Assembly (NCBI GenBank): GCA_018260565.1
Contig: JAGLAZ010000006.1
Location: 28,089-92,088, forward strand
Reading direction: 5' to 3'
DNA from: Flavobacteriaceae bacterium
Lineage (GTDB): Bacteria > Bacteroidota > Bacteroidia > Flavobacteriales > Weeksellaceae
Length of the DNA stretch: 64,000 nt
A program made the position numbers and the translations under genes. Positions within the stretch are counted from its first letter, which is position 1; each line of letters starts with the position of its first letter. Shown piece by piece: positions 1-9,393 of this stretch. The notes below the pieces were generated by a model, which saw only the letters and a program-made list of their open reading frames with translations, had not been told where the DNA came from and ran no database searches.

Positions 1-1278
1 AGTAGCATTTGGAAATAGCCGGAATTGTTTAAAGTCCTTCAGTTTTACTATCTGTGCTACACCGTTGTTAAAATTTAACGCTTCTCCACCAATATCATAG
101 TTCTCTCCTCTAAGCCCTAAAATAAAATCAAGCTTTTTATAGGATGTTTGCCCTTCTAGATAAGTAGATACACTGGTTCTTTTATAATTTAAATTTTCAG
201 TATTAAAGGATTTAGTAATGAACTTTAAGTTTTCATAGTAAAGTCCGGCTGTAATTTTTCCTTTATCAAATAATTTAATTTGCTGAGAATAATCTGCTTG
301 AGCAGTGATCGTGTTTCCCTGGCTATTATTATCTAACACTTTATTTCCTACTGGAAGGTTATTTTGCTGGAACTCACCATCGGAATTATTATAGGCAAGC
401 TTTATATCAAGGGTAGTTCCAGGATCTTTAAATCTTTTTTGGAAGTTGGCTGCAACCTCATGTCGAATACTAGGCGAAATGGTGGCATCGTTTCTCTTAT
501 TAATGAGATTCAGAACAGTTTCTGTGCTGAAAATATTGCCACTATTATGACTTTTATTTAGATCATAACTTAAAATCAACCTATCCTTGCCAAAATCAAA
601 AGTGGTGGCAGCTTTTACGAAATAACTTCTGTTTATTCTTTCAGCAAAGGTCTCACTTAGGGTATCAAAGAAGCTATTCATCTTGCTTTCTCGGTAATTT
701 TGGCCAAAATTTAATTGCCACCCAAATAAGCTGTTGCGGGCGTTAAGATTTAAACTGTTACTTGTTTTGCTTCTCCATTTATCCTCATTTGTAAAGGAAT
801 AATTCCCAGAATATGTAGCGGTAAGGTAGTTTTTTGCAGCCTTGGAAGTGATAATATTAAGAATAGCTCCACCAGATGTAGCAGGAAATTCTGCGCCGGG
901 CTGGGTAATGATTTCTATTCTTTCCACTGCATTAGCTGGCATACCCTCCAAGAAGGAATTCAGTTCATTACTGGTGATGTTAAGTGGGCGACCATCCATA
1001 AAAACCGCTAATTGTTTCCCCTGATACATCATCCCTGCAACATCAGATACTATTAATCCAGGTAATTTTTTTACGCCATCTAATAAGTTACCCGTATTAA
1101 GCTGCGGCTGTTCTGAAATATCAAATATGGTTCTATCTGCTTTTTGTTCTACAGCTTTCTTTTTTTTCTGTAGTACTACTTCCTCCAGATTTTTTTCTTT
1201 AGGCTCACTGGTTTTCTCTTGTGCAAATGCAGGTATTGCGCTTAAGAGAAATACTGCAAAAAGGATTCTTTTTTTCAT
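1..1278 (-). CDS. TonB-dependent receptor, outer-membrane beta-barrel family (3' part cut by window edge)
   Basis: Reading back from the ATG at 1278 gives 426 open codons running off the window edge, so the C-terminal part of the barrel is missing. The protein opens with a signal peptide (MKKRILFAVFLLSAIPAFAQ), followed by a Lys/Glu-rich linker and a TonB plug domain (about residues 50-150) containing NLLDGVKKLPGLIVSD and the plug ending VERIEIITQPGAEFPATSGG. Beta-strand-rich barrel sequence follows. This is the family with a plug and a large barrel but no visible N-terminal CarboxypepD-like domain. Its substrate cannot be read from the sequence. It lies downstream of, and in the same direction as, the secreted repeat protein, but a strong terminator separates the two, so it is probably transcribed on its own. 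Confidence 0.88.
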   Translation of the reverse strand, partial: MKKRILFAVFLLSAIPAFAQEKTSEPKEKNLEEVVLQKKKKAVEQKADRTIFDISEQPQLNTGNLLDGVKKLPGLIVSDVAGMMYQGKQLAVFMDGRPLNITSNELNSFLEGMPANAVERIEIITQPGAEFPATSGGAILNIITSKAAKNYLTATYSGNYSFTNEDKWRSKTSNSLNLNARNSLFGWQLNFGQNYRESKMNSFFDTLSETFAERINRSYFVKAATTFDFGKDRLILSYDLNKSHNSGNIFSTETVLNLINKRNDATISPSIRHEVAANFQKRFKDPGTTLDIKLAYNNSDGEFQQNNLPVGNKVLDNNSQGNTITAQADYSQQIKLFDKGKITAGLYYENLKFITKSFNTENLNYKRTSVSTYLEGQTSYKKLDFILGLRGENYDIGGEALNFNNGVAQIVKLKDFKQFRLFPNAT

Positions 1279-1328
1279 ACTGATACTTTATATGGTATAA
1301 GACGCCGCGGGAATCAATTTGTTACAAA

Positions 1329-1356
1329 AAGCCCCTAGAAAATTTTCTAGGGGCTT
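1329..1356 (-). terminator. Rho-independent terminator after the secreted repeat protein
   Basis: Perfect 14-base inverted repeat (AAGCCCCTAGAAAA and its complement). On the minus strand it is followed by a run of T. It lies 22 bases past the stop of the gene at 1379-4279. Confidence 0.85.
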
Positions 1357-1378
1357 ACAATATTTAGTTGAAAAGGCT

Positions 1379-4279
1379 TTAATCTCTGTTTTTAATCATT
1401 ACCCATCCGCTATATTTTACAGGAGTTCCTTTGGTATCATTCTCCGTGAAGGTAAGAATATACCAGTAGGTTCCTGTATTTAGCACACGACCTTGATATT
1501 TTCCATCCCATTTAAATTCTTTAGAATCTTCACTGGAGAAAACCTGTTTTCCATATCTATCAAAAACTGACAGTTTAAGGTCTTTTTTATAGATGAGAGC
1601 ACTATAATCTAGATAATCATTATATCCATCACCATTCGGAGTTATCGCGTTCGTAAGATTTAAGATAGTAAAGCTATATGGAACTGGAATACATTTATTG
1701 GAATCACGAACATATATTTTATTTTCTCCTCTTGGAAGATTTGTGAAAATATTGCTCTGCTGCCAAACTACTCCATCAAGTGAATATTGATATGGTGGAT
1801 TACCTCCTGAAACTATAATTTCAATTTTATTATTATCAATTTTTACTTCTGTAATTACTGGATCAGGTGCAGCCAATACTTCAACTCTTTGAGTATAGAA
1901 ACATCCATTAAATCCTAATTTTACTGTATAGGTTCCCACTGGTACATTCGTTAAAATTTGAGTAGTGGCTCCTGTATTCCACAAGTAAGATGTAAATCCA
2001 GGACCTGCATCTAGGGAAGTCGTTTGATTTATACAAATATACTTAGTTTTAAGCTGCTCTGAGGCTTTACTAGTTTTAACTCTAATCGTAAGGCGTCCTA
2101 AACTAGGGCATAATCCGGCTTTTTCAAAACGAACATAATATGTTCCTGTTTGATTTACAGTTACTGTTCCTGCAATAGGATTAGTATTATTTTGGGCATT
2201 AACTAGCGTAGCAAAATATTTAATAGTTACGCCCGTTTCTGTAGTAAATGAAGAATTGAAAGAGTTAATATCAACATTAATAATACCGTCTAAATCTTCA
2301 TCACATATTTCTTTTGTAATAGGAGTCGTAATAGCCACAGAATTTCCAAAACCGAAGTTTAATACTTTAACTACAGGTGCACAGCCATTAGGGCTTTGGA
2401 TACTCATATAGACAGTTGTAGGAGTACTGTAGGACCAGTTGGTAGGTAAAGAAGTACCTGATCCGGCAGTTGCTTCAGCCTGCGAAAGATAATACTTCAC
2501 AGTAAAAATACTAGCGTTGGTAACCGTTGCTGTAGTTACATCATTAAAATTAACTTCAATTATACCATCCAAGTTATTATCACATGGCTTAAGATTATAA
2601 GCTGTAAGATTTACAACAGGAAGATCATATAATTCTAACGTAATTGGTACTATGGAATAACATCCTGAGGTTGTAGTCCCGCGAACAAACACTACTGTAG
2701 GTGTACTTACAAAGGCACCTACTGTTTGGATAGGGCTTGTGTTATTTTGGGCATTAGCTAGCGATGTAAAATAGGTGTAAGTAAGCCCTGTTTGAGTAGA
2801 AACTACTGCACTTGTAAGATTAAATGTTCCTTGTCCATTTACATTACAAGCTTTCATGGAAGTAGTAGTAAGCACCGGGTTTTCATTCGCTTTTAGGGTG
2901 ATTTCTGCAATTCCAGAACATTGATTAGGAGTTTTTACTAATGCATATAATACACTCGTTCCTGGAGCACTTACGGTATAATTGGTAGGTGTTGCTATAG
3001 GGTTAGTTCCTGCCTGAGCTCCCGCCAAGGTGGTAAAATACTGAACTGTATTTGCTGTGGAGTTAGTTACTGCTGCTGTAGTAAGGTTAAAAATCCATGG
3101 TCCTCCCACATTTTGACATTGAGATAATGTTACATTGGTTGCATTCGGACTCGGGAAATAAGCTAAACTAATTTTAGTATAAGCTATACACCCACTTAAA
3201 TTTTCCTTAACTCTTACAAATATATCTTTAGGTGCAGCTGCAGCGTATGTTGCTGGGTTTGCTATCGGATTAATATTAGCTTGAGCATCTGCTAAACTTA
3301 GGTGGTAGGACTTCGTTATTGCACTTGTACCTGTATACACTGCTGCAGATGTTAAATCCCAAATTGGTAAAACATTTGTAATGGGTGGACATTGAGTTAA
3401 TGTCTTGTTCACTACATTATTAGCTACATTGCTAAGAACAAACTTTACCGCTCCTACTTGGAAACATTTGGACTTAGGATCATTAGGATCTAATGGATTA
3501 AAATAAGCGATTCGATAATAGAACGTCTGCCCAGAATTTACATTTATAGGTGTAGTAATCGGGTTAGTATTTAAAATCGCATTGTTAGCTAGATAGTGGT
3601 AGCTTACTGTAAAATTCGTATTCCCGTTTAAAATTCCTGGTGTAAGAGTTTGGAAATTAAATAAAGTAGGTACCGTACAGATAGGGATTTCTCTCGGGCT
3701 GGTAGTAGTAGGACCAGGATTTCCTGGTGGTACAAATGGGAAAGGCTGAAGCTCTGGTGTAAATGCAGACGCTAATGTTGCAGTTCCACCCCAAGTAAGC
3801 ACAAAGCCGAAAGAACTTGAAGAAAAATTATCAATTAATAAGGTATAGGTCTGCCCAGCTACCACATTCATATACTGTACATAACCATTTCCACTAGCAG
3901 ATTCAGATAAATCTGTCTCTGTCATGTTCATTCCAGTATTGTAATTGGAGCCTCCTGTTGCTGCATAAGAACATCTTATGGGAGTTCCGAGATTGCCACA
4001 ATTGGTGTTTGGTCCCCAAATAGCCCAATCATAATCGGTATTTCCATTGGGTATTAAATCCATTGTAAGAGTACCGGAGGTAGCTACCGTAAATGTATAC
4101 CATACTGTAAAGTGCTCTATAGAAAGGCATCCATTCAAAGGTTCAGGGACATTCCCGTTATTGGATGGAGTATAAGAAATTGTAGATCCCCCACAAATCG
4201 GTACAGCAGTGCTACAATCACTTTGGCTAAAAAAGCGGCCAAAAGTGAGAAGCACTAATAAGAGAATAGATTTCTTCAT
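1379..4279 (-). CDS. Large secreted repeat protein with T9SS type B (gliding motility-associated) C-terminal sorting domain
   Basis: 966 residues. A signal peptide (MKKSILLLVLLTFGRFFSQ) is followed by an N-terminal beta domain of about 150 residues with paired cysteines. Then come six related units of about 91 residues, each with a conserved core of the form YF-x-SLANAQ-x-NTNPI (near residues 230, 326, 418, 508, 600 and 691). The last 90 residues carry the CHU_C type B sorting signal: ITPNGDGYNDYL, FDRYGKQVFSS, WDGKYQGRVLNTGTYWYIL. In this family the domain sends proteins through the type IX secretion system to the cell surface or medium. No catalytic motif is visible, so an adhesin-like or structural role is an inference. 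The gene is followed by its own terminator. Confidence 0.85.
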   Translation of the reverse strand: MKKSILLLVLLTFGRFFSQSDCSTAVPICGGSTISYTPSNNGNVPEPLNGCLSIEHFTVWYTFTVATSGTLTMDLIPNGNTDYDWAIWGPNTNCGNLGTPIRCSYAATGGSNYNTGMNMTETDLSESASGNGYVQYMNVVAGQTYTLLIDNFSSSSFGFVLTWGGTATLASAFTPELQPFPFVPPGNPGPTTTSPREIPICTVPTLFNFQTLTPGILNGNTNFTVSYHYLANNAILNTNPITTPINVNSGQTFYYRIAYFNPLDPNDPKSKCFQVGAVKFVLSNVANNVVNKTLTQCPPITNVLPIWDLTSAAVYTGTSAITKSYHLSLADAQANINPIANPATYAAAAPKDIFVRVKENLSGCIAYTKISLAYFPSPNATNVTLSQCQNVGGPWIFNLTTAAVTNSTANTVQYFTTLAGAQAGTNPIATPTNYTVSAPGTSVLYALVKTPNQCSGIAEITLKANENPVLTTTSMKACNVNGQGTFNLTSAVVSTQTGLTYTYFTSLANAQNNTSPIQTVGAFVSTPTVVFVRGTTTSGCYSIVPITLELYDLPVVNLTAYNLKPCDNNLDGIIEVNFNDVTTATVTNASIFTVKYYLSQAEATAGSGTSLPTNWSYSTPTTVYMSIQSPNGCAPVVKVLNFGFGNSVAITTPITKEICDEDLDGIINVDINSFNSSFTTETGVTIKYFATLVNAQNNTNPIAGTVTVNQTGTYYVRFEKAGLCPSLGRLTIRVKTSKASEQLKTKYICINQTTSLDAGPGFTSYLWNTGATTQILTNVPVGTYTVKLGFNGCFYTQRVEVLAAPDPVITEVKIDNNKIEIIVSGGNPPYQYSLDGVVWQQSNIFTNLPRGENKIYVRDSNKCIPVPYSFTILNLTNAITPNGDGYNDYLDYSALIYKKDLKLSVFDRYGKQVFSSEDSKEFKWDGKYQGRVLNTGTYWYILTFTENDTKGTPVKYSGWVMIKNRD

Positions 4280-4320
4280 TAAGAATTTGTTTTTGGTAAA
4301 ATTATAAAAAAAAATAATAG

Positions 4321-5559
4321 CTAATAGTTCATTTTTCTAAGTTCTTTATTTTTAGTATGTAAATATTTGGTTACCATGACCGTCATAAGGCCTCCAAACA
4401 CCACCGAAGGCACTACACCCATCACTTTTGCAGCTATTCCACTTTCAAATTGTCCCATTTCATTACTACTCATAATAAACACGGAATTAGCACTCATTAC
4501 GCGTCCTCGGATCTCATCCGGTGTTTTTAACTGGACTATTGTGCCGCGTATCACTACAGAAATACCATCTAGAACTCCACTTATAAGTAATAAAAGAAAA
4601 GAAAACATAAATATGTTTGAAATACCAAAAGCAATGATGCACAATCCAAAACCTTCTACTGCTAATAATAGAATTTTTCCCTGATGTTGTTTTATCGGTT
4701 GCCAGGCCAATAGGCCTATTGAAGCCATCGCACCTATATCGGAAGCTGCATTAAGAAGACCAAAACCGCGCGGACCTACCATTAATATATCTGTAGCGAA
4801 AACAGGTACCATGGCAACTGCACCACCAAAGAATACGGCAAACATATCCAGCATAAGTGCTCCAGAAATAGCTTTTGTTTTAAATATAAAAGCAAAACCT
4901 TCTCGAATAGCGGCTAATGGCTTTTGTTCCAAATTTTGTTTAAAAGCGGGTTGTGGTTTTAGAAATAAAAAATTTAAAAAACCTAATGAAAGTAATATGA
5001 GTATACAGTAAAGGGTTCCCCGTATACCTATTTCTCCTATTAAAAGACCACCAATAGCATGACCCAATACTGAAGCGATTAAAAAAGTGGCTTGATTAAA
5101 AGTAACTGCCCTCGGTAAATTTTCTAATGATACTATTTTGGGGATCATTGTAGGTATTACTGGGCCTATAAAAGCACGGCAAATTCCCGTGAGAAAAATT
5201 ATTCCATAAATCATAAATAGACTTATAGATTTTTGTGAAATATCTTCTGCCGTAAAAGTTGGGACCAATAAAGCTGCAATTAAAATAAAATAGGCAACCG
5301 TGATCTGTAAGAGTAACTTTTTCTTTTCATTAATATCTATTAAATAACCTGAAAATATAGAGGTGCTAACTGCAGGTATTACTTCTGCTAAGCCAATAAA
5401 TCCTATAGCCAGAGGATCCTTTGTAAGGAAAAAAACCCACCACCCCAATAAGGAAGAAAGCATGCGAAATCCTGTCATAACGCAAAACCTACCTCCTAAT
5501 AAATGCCGAAATTCTTTATTCCGTAAGACAACCGGTATTTTTTGTGAATCGAAAAACAT
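4321..5559 (-). CDS. MFS transporter, EntS-like exporter family
   Basis: A hydrophobic protein of about 412 residues with 10-12 membrane segments, laid out as a 12-TM major facilitator permease. After the second segment comes the loop GYLIDINEKKKLL, the MFS A-like motif; late in the protein TPDEIRGRVMS matches the motif typical of the EntS/drug-exporter branch. The substrate is unknown. I start it at the ATG at 5559. A longer reading from 5574 begins upstream of, and runs through, a TACCTTTG promoter box, so it would not be transcribed from that promoter. The ATG falls four bases after that box, which suggests a leaderless message. It is divergent from queE. Confidence 0.82.
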   Translation of the reverse strand: MFFDSQKIPVVLRNKEFRHLLGGRFCVMTGFRMLSSLLGWWVFFLTKDPLAIGFIGLAEVIPAVSTSIFSGYLIDINEKKKLLLQITVAYFILIAALLVPTFTAEDISQKSISLFMIYGIIFLTGICRAFIGPVIPTMIPKIVSLENLPRAVTFNQATFLIASVLGHAIGGLLIGEIGIRGTLYCILILLSLGFLNFLFLKPQPAFKQNLEQKPLAAIREGFAFIFKTKAISGALMLDMFAVFFGGAVAMVPVFATDILMVGPRGFGLLNAASDIGAMASIGLLAWQPIKQHQGKILLLAVEGFGLCIIAFGISNIFMFSFLLLLISGVLDGISVVIRGTIVQLKTPDEIRGRVMSANSVFIMSSNEMGQFESGIAAKVMGVVPSVVFGGLMTVMVTKYLHTKNKELRKMNY

Positions 5560-5563
5560 CCGG

Positions 5564-5571
5564 CAAAGGTA
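5564..5571 (-). promoter_or_regulatory. Bacteroidota -7 promoter box for the MFS gene
   Basis: TACCTTTG on the minus strand matches the flavobacterial -7 consensus TAnnTTTG. Only four bases (CCGG) separate it from the ATG. No convincing -33 TTG is visible. Confidence 0.5.
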
Positions 5572-5656
5572 CACCTCACAATAAACAAAAACATATAAAC
5601 CTATAGCAAAATTCCTAAAAATAGGGGTCAGAAATTTACATGTAAGACATTTTCGG

Positions 5657-5664
5657 TAAATTTG
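5657..5664 (+). promoter_or_regulatory. -7 promoter box for the queE operon
   Basis: TAAATTTG matches TAnnTTTG. It lies 25 bases before the first plausible queE ATG (5689) and rules out the TTG codon at 5662 as a start, since that codon lies inside the box. Confidence 0.45.
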
Positions 5665-5754
5665 TATCCATTTTACATTTCAAGACGTATGCCTAGCCTG
5701 CCACTATTATCCGAATCTTTTGCCCATGCAGCACAAATATCTTCGGAAATAAAT

Positions 5755-6390
5755 ATGGATGCTACATCCAGCCTTACGCAGGATATCCTTTCAGGTAAAA
5801 AGTTACCCATTATGGAGCAATTTTATACTCTCCAAGGGGAAGGTGTTTTCGCAGGAAGCGCTGCCTATTTTATTCGTATTGCTGGATGTGATGTGGGGTG
5901 TCATTGGTGCGATGTAAAAGAAAGTTGGGATGCCTCCATTCATTCCATACAGGATGTTTCAGACTTGATTCGGGAAGCATCTACTCAAGCGGAAAAAATA
6001 ATTATTACGGGTGGCGAGCCCTTGCTGTATAACTTGGATTTTCTTTGTTCTGGGCTTCAGAAAGCGGGTTGCAAGACGCATATAGAGACTTCTGGAGCAC
6101 ATCCTCTATCCGGTAGTTGGGATTGGTTTTGTCTTTCACCTAAGAAAAATAAACTACCTGTCCCCGAGGCCTATGCGGCAGCTAGAGAACTTAAAATAAT
6201 TATTTATAATAGGCACGATTTTATATTTGCTGAGGAGCAAGCTTCTTTAGTTTCTGGAAATTGCAGACTGTTTCTGCAAGCAGAATGGAGTAGGCGGGAA
6301 GAGATATATCCTTTAATGGTTGAATACATCAAAGCCAATCCTAAATGGAGGCTGGGACTGCAGACGCATAAATACATCCATATCCCATAA
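5755..6390 (+). CDS. queE: 7-carboxy-7-deazaguanine synthase (queuosine pathway radical SAM enzyme)
   Basis: QueE converts 6-carboxytetrahydropterin to 7-carboxy-7-deazaguanine, the ring-contraction step towards queuosine in tRNA. The radical SAM cluster motif is plain: GCDVGCHWCDVKESW with cysteines at 45, 49 and 52 (CX3CX2C), preceded by FYTLQGEG and followed by IIITGGEPLL, which contributes to SAM binding. I place the start at ATG 5755, giving 211 residues and about 19 residues before the LPIMEQFY core, as is usual in flavobacterial QueE. ATG 5689 (233 residues) is the alternative. The next gene, a sugar transferase, starts three bases after the stop, so they are probably cotranscribed. 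The other queuosine genes are not in the window. Confidence 0.9.
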   Translation: MDATSSLTQDILSGKKLPIMEQFYTLQGEGVFAGSAAYFIRIAGCDVGCHWCDVKESWDASIHSIQDVSDLIREASTQAEKIIITGGEPLLYNLDFLCSGLQKAGCKTHIETSGAHPLSGSWDWFCLSPKKNKLPVPEAYAAARELKIIIYNRHDFIFAEEQASLVSGNCRLFLQAEWSRREEIYPLMVEYIKANPKWRLGLQTHKYIHIP

Positions 6391-6393
6391 CAG

Positions 6394-7779
6394 ATGCAGC
6401 GCCTTCGCTATTCTAAGTTTTTTAAACCAGGAATATTATTCATAGATGCAGTTTTAATAAGTGTTTTTCTGTATTTTCAAGAAGAATTTCCAGATGAAAG
6501 CAATATTTTAATTTTTTTTAAGGCCAATACCTTATCATTTATTTGCCTTGGATTATTAATTTGGTTTTTGATTGCAGCCAGCTTAATAGTCTATCAAGTT
6601 CAGAGGCAACTTCTTTATTCCCAGTATGTTGCTAAGTGGTTTCAGCAAATTTTTCTTTTTGGATTGTTTCTTTTTTTGATAAAACATTACGGTAATCATA
6701 ATCCGAATTCTAAGGGTTTACTATTCCCTTATATTTACAGTTCATTTTTATTTCTAGCTTATAAAACAGCTTTATTTTATGGGGTAAAAAGGATGCGATC
6801 TTCAGGGATTAATATTAGAAATGTTCAGCTTTTAGGTAGAGAAGAAGGCATAGTAAGGTTAAAAACAACTTTTGAAGACCAGAAAAACTTCGGCTATTTT
6901 ATTCAAGATGTTCAGTCAGATTTTGTTTCTATGGACAAACTTATCCAAATATGGAGGGAAAAAGGTATTCATAGTATTTTTATATCAGATAATTGGCTTC
7001 AGAATAAGGAATTTTATCATAATTTTTTTCATGCGGCATATGATGACGGGGTGGTAGTTCATATAGTGCCTTCTATGGCAGGATACCCCATTTTAGAGCA
7101 TGAGATTTCGTATTTCGAGTCACAGCCTATTTTAATTCGAGCCAAATTTCCTTTAGAACGCCTATCCAATAAATTGCTTAAGCGGACTTTTGATTTACTT
7201 TTCAGTGCAACATTCTTACTTGTTATTGGATGGTGGTTGCTGCCGCTTATATCGCTAATTATTTACGTAAAAGATAATCAGAATCCTTTATATTTTCAAA
7301 AAAGATTTGGTAAAAACTTTAAACCATTTTATTGCATAAAATTCCGAACAATGCGCACCTGTGCGGCTACACCAGCATGTACTACTCAAAGAAATGACCC
7401 AAGAATAACCTCCTTGGGAAAATTTTTAAGAAAATATAGTTTAGATGAATTTCCTCAATTTATTAATGTTTTAGCAGGGCATATGTCTATCGTAGGTCCA
7501 CGTCCTCACATGACCTTGGTGGATGAGGATTACCGGGCCCAAATTCCTTTATATGCCGTCCGAAGTAAAGTAAAACCTGGTATTACAGGTCTAGCACAGG
7601 TATCAGGTTTGCGTGGGGATGGTGATGCTGGAGAAGATCCTGATAAAATGCTGGAACGGATGTCCCAGCGTATCATGGCAGATCAATTTTATATTAAAAA
7701 TTGGACTTTATTCCTAGACCTGAGTATAATAGTAAGGACATTTTTCCAACTGCTTAAAGGAGATAATGATGCCTTTTAA
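6394..7779 (+). CDS. Polyprenyl-phosphate sugar-1-phosphate transferase (WcaJ-like, exopolysaccharide initiation)
   Basis: 461 residues. Four or five membrane segments in the first 140 residues precede a cytoplasmic region. The last 200 residues form the bacterial sugar transferase domain: a membrane hairpin (KRTFDLLFSATFLLVIGWW), FQKRFGKNFKPFYCIKFRTM, the catalytic stretch LRKYSLDEFPQFINVLAGHMSIVGPRP, and KPGITGLAQVSGLRG. Such enzymes load a hexose-1-phosphate onto undecaprenyl phosphate to begin a capsule or exopolysaccharide repeat. The sugar cannot be told. It is unusual that the gene follows queE by three bases rather than sitting with the polysaccharide cassette 45 kb away. That cassette has its own WecA-type initiator, so the cell may build two lipid-linked glycans. 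Confidence 0.88.
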   Translation: MQRLRYSKFFKPGILFIDAVLISVFLYFQEEFPDESNILIFFKANTLSFICLGLLIWFLIAASLIVYQVQRQLLYSQYVAKWFQQIFLFGLFLFLIKHYGNHNPNSKGLLFPYIYSSFLFLAYKTALFYGVKRMRSSGINIRNVQLLGREEGIVRLKTTFEDQKNFGYFIQDVQSDFVSMDKLIQIWREKGIHSIFISDNWLQNKEFYHNFFHAAYDDGVVVHIVPSMAGYPILEHEISYFESQPILIRAKFPLERLSNKLLKRTFDLLFSATFLLVIGWWLLPLISLIIYVKDNQNPLYFQKRFGKNFKPFYCIKFRTMRTCAATPACTTQRNDPRITSLGKFLRKYSLDEFPQFINVLAGHMSIVGPRPHMTLVDEDYRAQIPLYAVRSKVKPGITGLAQVSGLRGDGDAGEDPDKMLERMSQRIMADQFYIKNWTLFLDLSIIVRTFFQLLKGDNDAF

Positions 7780-7828
7780 AATTTAAAAATAAATATTGAA
7801 CTTAAATTTTTAGCTGTAATTTAGCCTA

Positions 7829-8581
7829 ATGTTAAAAAGATTGCTTACCTCCGTAGGGGATTACATACTTCTGTTAGGCAAAAGTCTGCGGAGACCACAA
7901 AAATCAGCGGTATTTTGGAAAATCTTTATTCGAGAAATCAATGATTTGGGTGTCAATTCTTTTGGTTTAGTACTCTTTACTTCAGTATTTGTGGGCGCTG
8001 TGGTGGCATTGCAGATGTATAATAATTTTAGCGCGGCTACCATTCCTATACCATTAAACTTTATAGGATATGCCACCAAGGTTGTTTTAATATTAGAATT
8101 TTCCCCTACCATTATTTCGGTGATTTTGGCTGGAAAAGTAGGGTCTTATATTGCATCCAGTATAGGCACTATGAGGGTAACTGAGCAAATAGATGCCTTA
8201 GATATTATGGGTGTCAATTCTGCGAATTTCCTTATAACTCCCAAAATCTTGGCGTGTATTTTATTTAATCCTATTCTGATAGCGATATCTATTTTTGCTG
8301 GAATCTGGGGTGGGTATATGGCTGGAGTGGCTACGGGAAACTGGTCCAAAGCAGACTTTATTACTGGTCTCCAAATGTATATGCCTACCTATTTCATTAC
8401 TTATGCATTCCTTAAAACAGTCATTTTCGCATTTCTTATTGCATCAGTTCCTAGTTATTTTGGTTATAATGTTAAAGGTGGTTCGCTAGAGGTAGGTAGA
8501 GCCAGTACTCAGGCCGTAGTGTGGACTATCGTAGCTGTTATCATTTCAAATCTTATCCTCACTCAATTATTTTTAGCCTAA
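7829..8581 (+). CDS. mlaE: MlaE-family ABC transporter permease
   Basis: 250 residues with five or six membrane segments and the MlaE/YrbE family core: VGAVVALQMYNNF, LEFSPTIISVILAGKVGSYIASSIGTMRVTEQIDAL, and a C-terminal block rich in Gly and small residues. In other bacteria MlaE and MlaF form the inner-membrane ABC engine that, with the MCE protein MlaD, moves phospholipids between inner and outer membrane. Its stop codon overlaps the ATG of the ATPase gene (TAATG), showing translational coupling. The MlaD-type protein is encoded apart, at 21090-22040. Confidence 0.9.
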   Translation: MLKRLLTSVGDYILLLGKSLRRPQKSAVFWKIFIREINDLGVNSFGLVLFTSVFVGAVVALQMYNNFSAATIPIPLNFIGYATKVVLILEFSPTIISVILAGKVGSYIASSIGTMRVTEQIDALDIMGVNSANFLITPKILACILFNPILIAISIFAGIWGGYMAGVATGNWSKADFITGLQMYMPTYFITYAFLKTVIFAFLIASVPSYFGYNVKGGSLEVGRASTQAVVWTIVAVIISNLILTQLFLA

Positions 8582-9393
8582 TGATAGAAATTAAAGATTT
8601 AAGGAAAGAGTTTGATGGGGTAGAAGTCCTCAAAGGAATTACTACCACTTTTGAAACCGGAAAATGTAATTTAGTCATTGGCCAATCTGGTTCTGGTAAA
8701 ACCGTATTTTTAAAATGTCTACTTAATGTTTTTGATCCCAATGGAGGAAATATTCTCTTCGATGGAAGAGATATGGTACATATGAATCGCCAAGACAAGC
8801 AAAAACTCCGTTTAGAAATTGGGACGGTATTTCAGGGAAGTGCCCTTTTTGATAGTATGACAGTGGAACAAAACATCAGTTTTCCACTTGATATGTTTAC
8901 AAATCTCACTTTACGGGAAAAAAAGAAACGGGTAAAGGCGGTTATCGGAAGAGTTCATTTAGAAAAAGCCAATAATAAATTCCCTTCTGAAATTTCTGGA
9001 GGTATGCAAAAGCGGGTTGCCATAGCTAGAGCGATAGTGAATAACCCTCGGTATCTCTTTTGTGATGAACCTAATAGCGGTTTGGATCCCTATACCTCGC
9101 ATGTTATAGATGATTTATTAATGGAAATTACACAAGAGTACAATACCACCACCGTAATTAATACCCATGACATGAATTCTGTGATGACTATAGGAGAAAA
9201 AATCCTGTATTTACGCCATGGAGTGAAAGAATGGGAAGGTAATAAAGAAATTGTGATGACTGCAAGCAACGATAATTTGTTAGATTTTGTGTATTCCAGT
9301 GAAATTTTTAAAGAACTTCGTCAGTATCTATTGTTAAATAATAAAACAAGTATTCAAAGTTCACATCCCGAAAACTCTTCGTATGAAAAATAA
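8581..9393 (+). CDS. mlaF: MlaF-family ABC transporter ATP-binding protein
   Basis: 270 residues with all ABC motifs: Walker A GQSGSGK (34-40), a Q-loop region at VFQGSALFDSMTV, signature SGGMQKRVAIARA (about 139-151), Walker B YLFCDEP, D-loop SGLDP, and the H-switch in NTHDMNS. The pattern GSALFDSMTVEQNI and the signature SGGMQKR are typical of the MlaF (Ttg2A) branch. I chose the ATG at 8581 because it overlaps the permease stop. An in-frame GTG 60 bases upstream lies inside the permease gene and would add a tail without homology. The gene overlaps the next one by 11 bases. Confidence 0.92.
   Translation: MIEIKDLRKEFDGVEVLKGITTTFETGKCNLVIGQSGSGKTVFLKCLLNVFDPNGGNILFDGRDMVHMNRQDKQKLRLEIGTVFQGSALFDSMTVEQNISFPLDMFTNLTLREKKKRVKAVIGRVHLEKANNKFPSEISGGMQKRVAIARAIVNNPRYLFCDEPNSGLDPYTSHVIDDLLMEITQEYNTTTVINTHDMNSVMTIGEKILYLRHGVKEWEGNKEIVMTASNDNLLDFVYSSEIFKELRQYLLLNNKTSIQSSHPENSSYEK

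Noticed and set aside
1379..4279. Internal repeats read as a CRISPR-like or mobile repeat
   Set aside because: The repeats are protein-level units of about 273 bases in one open frame, with no regular short direct repeats or spacers.
8521..8580. GTG start 20 codons upstream of mlaF
   Set aside because: The extension lies inside mlaE in another frame and has no family similarity; the ATG at 8581 overlaps the mlaE stop as coupled genes do.
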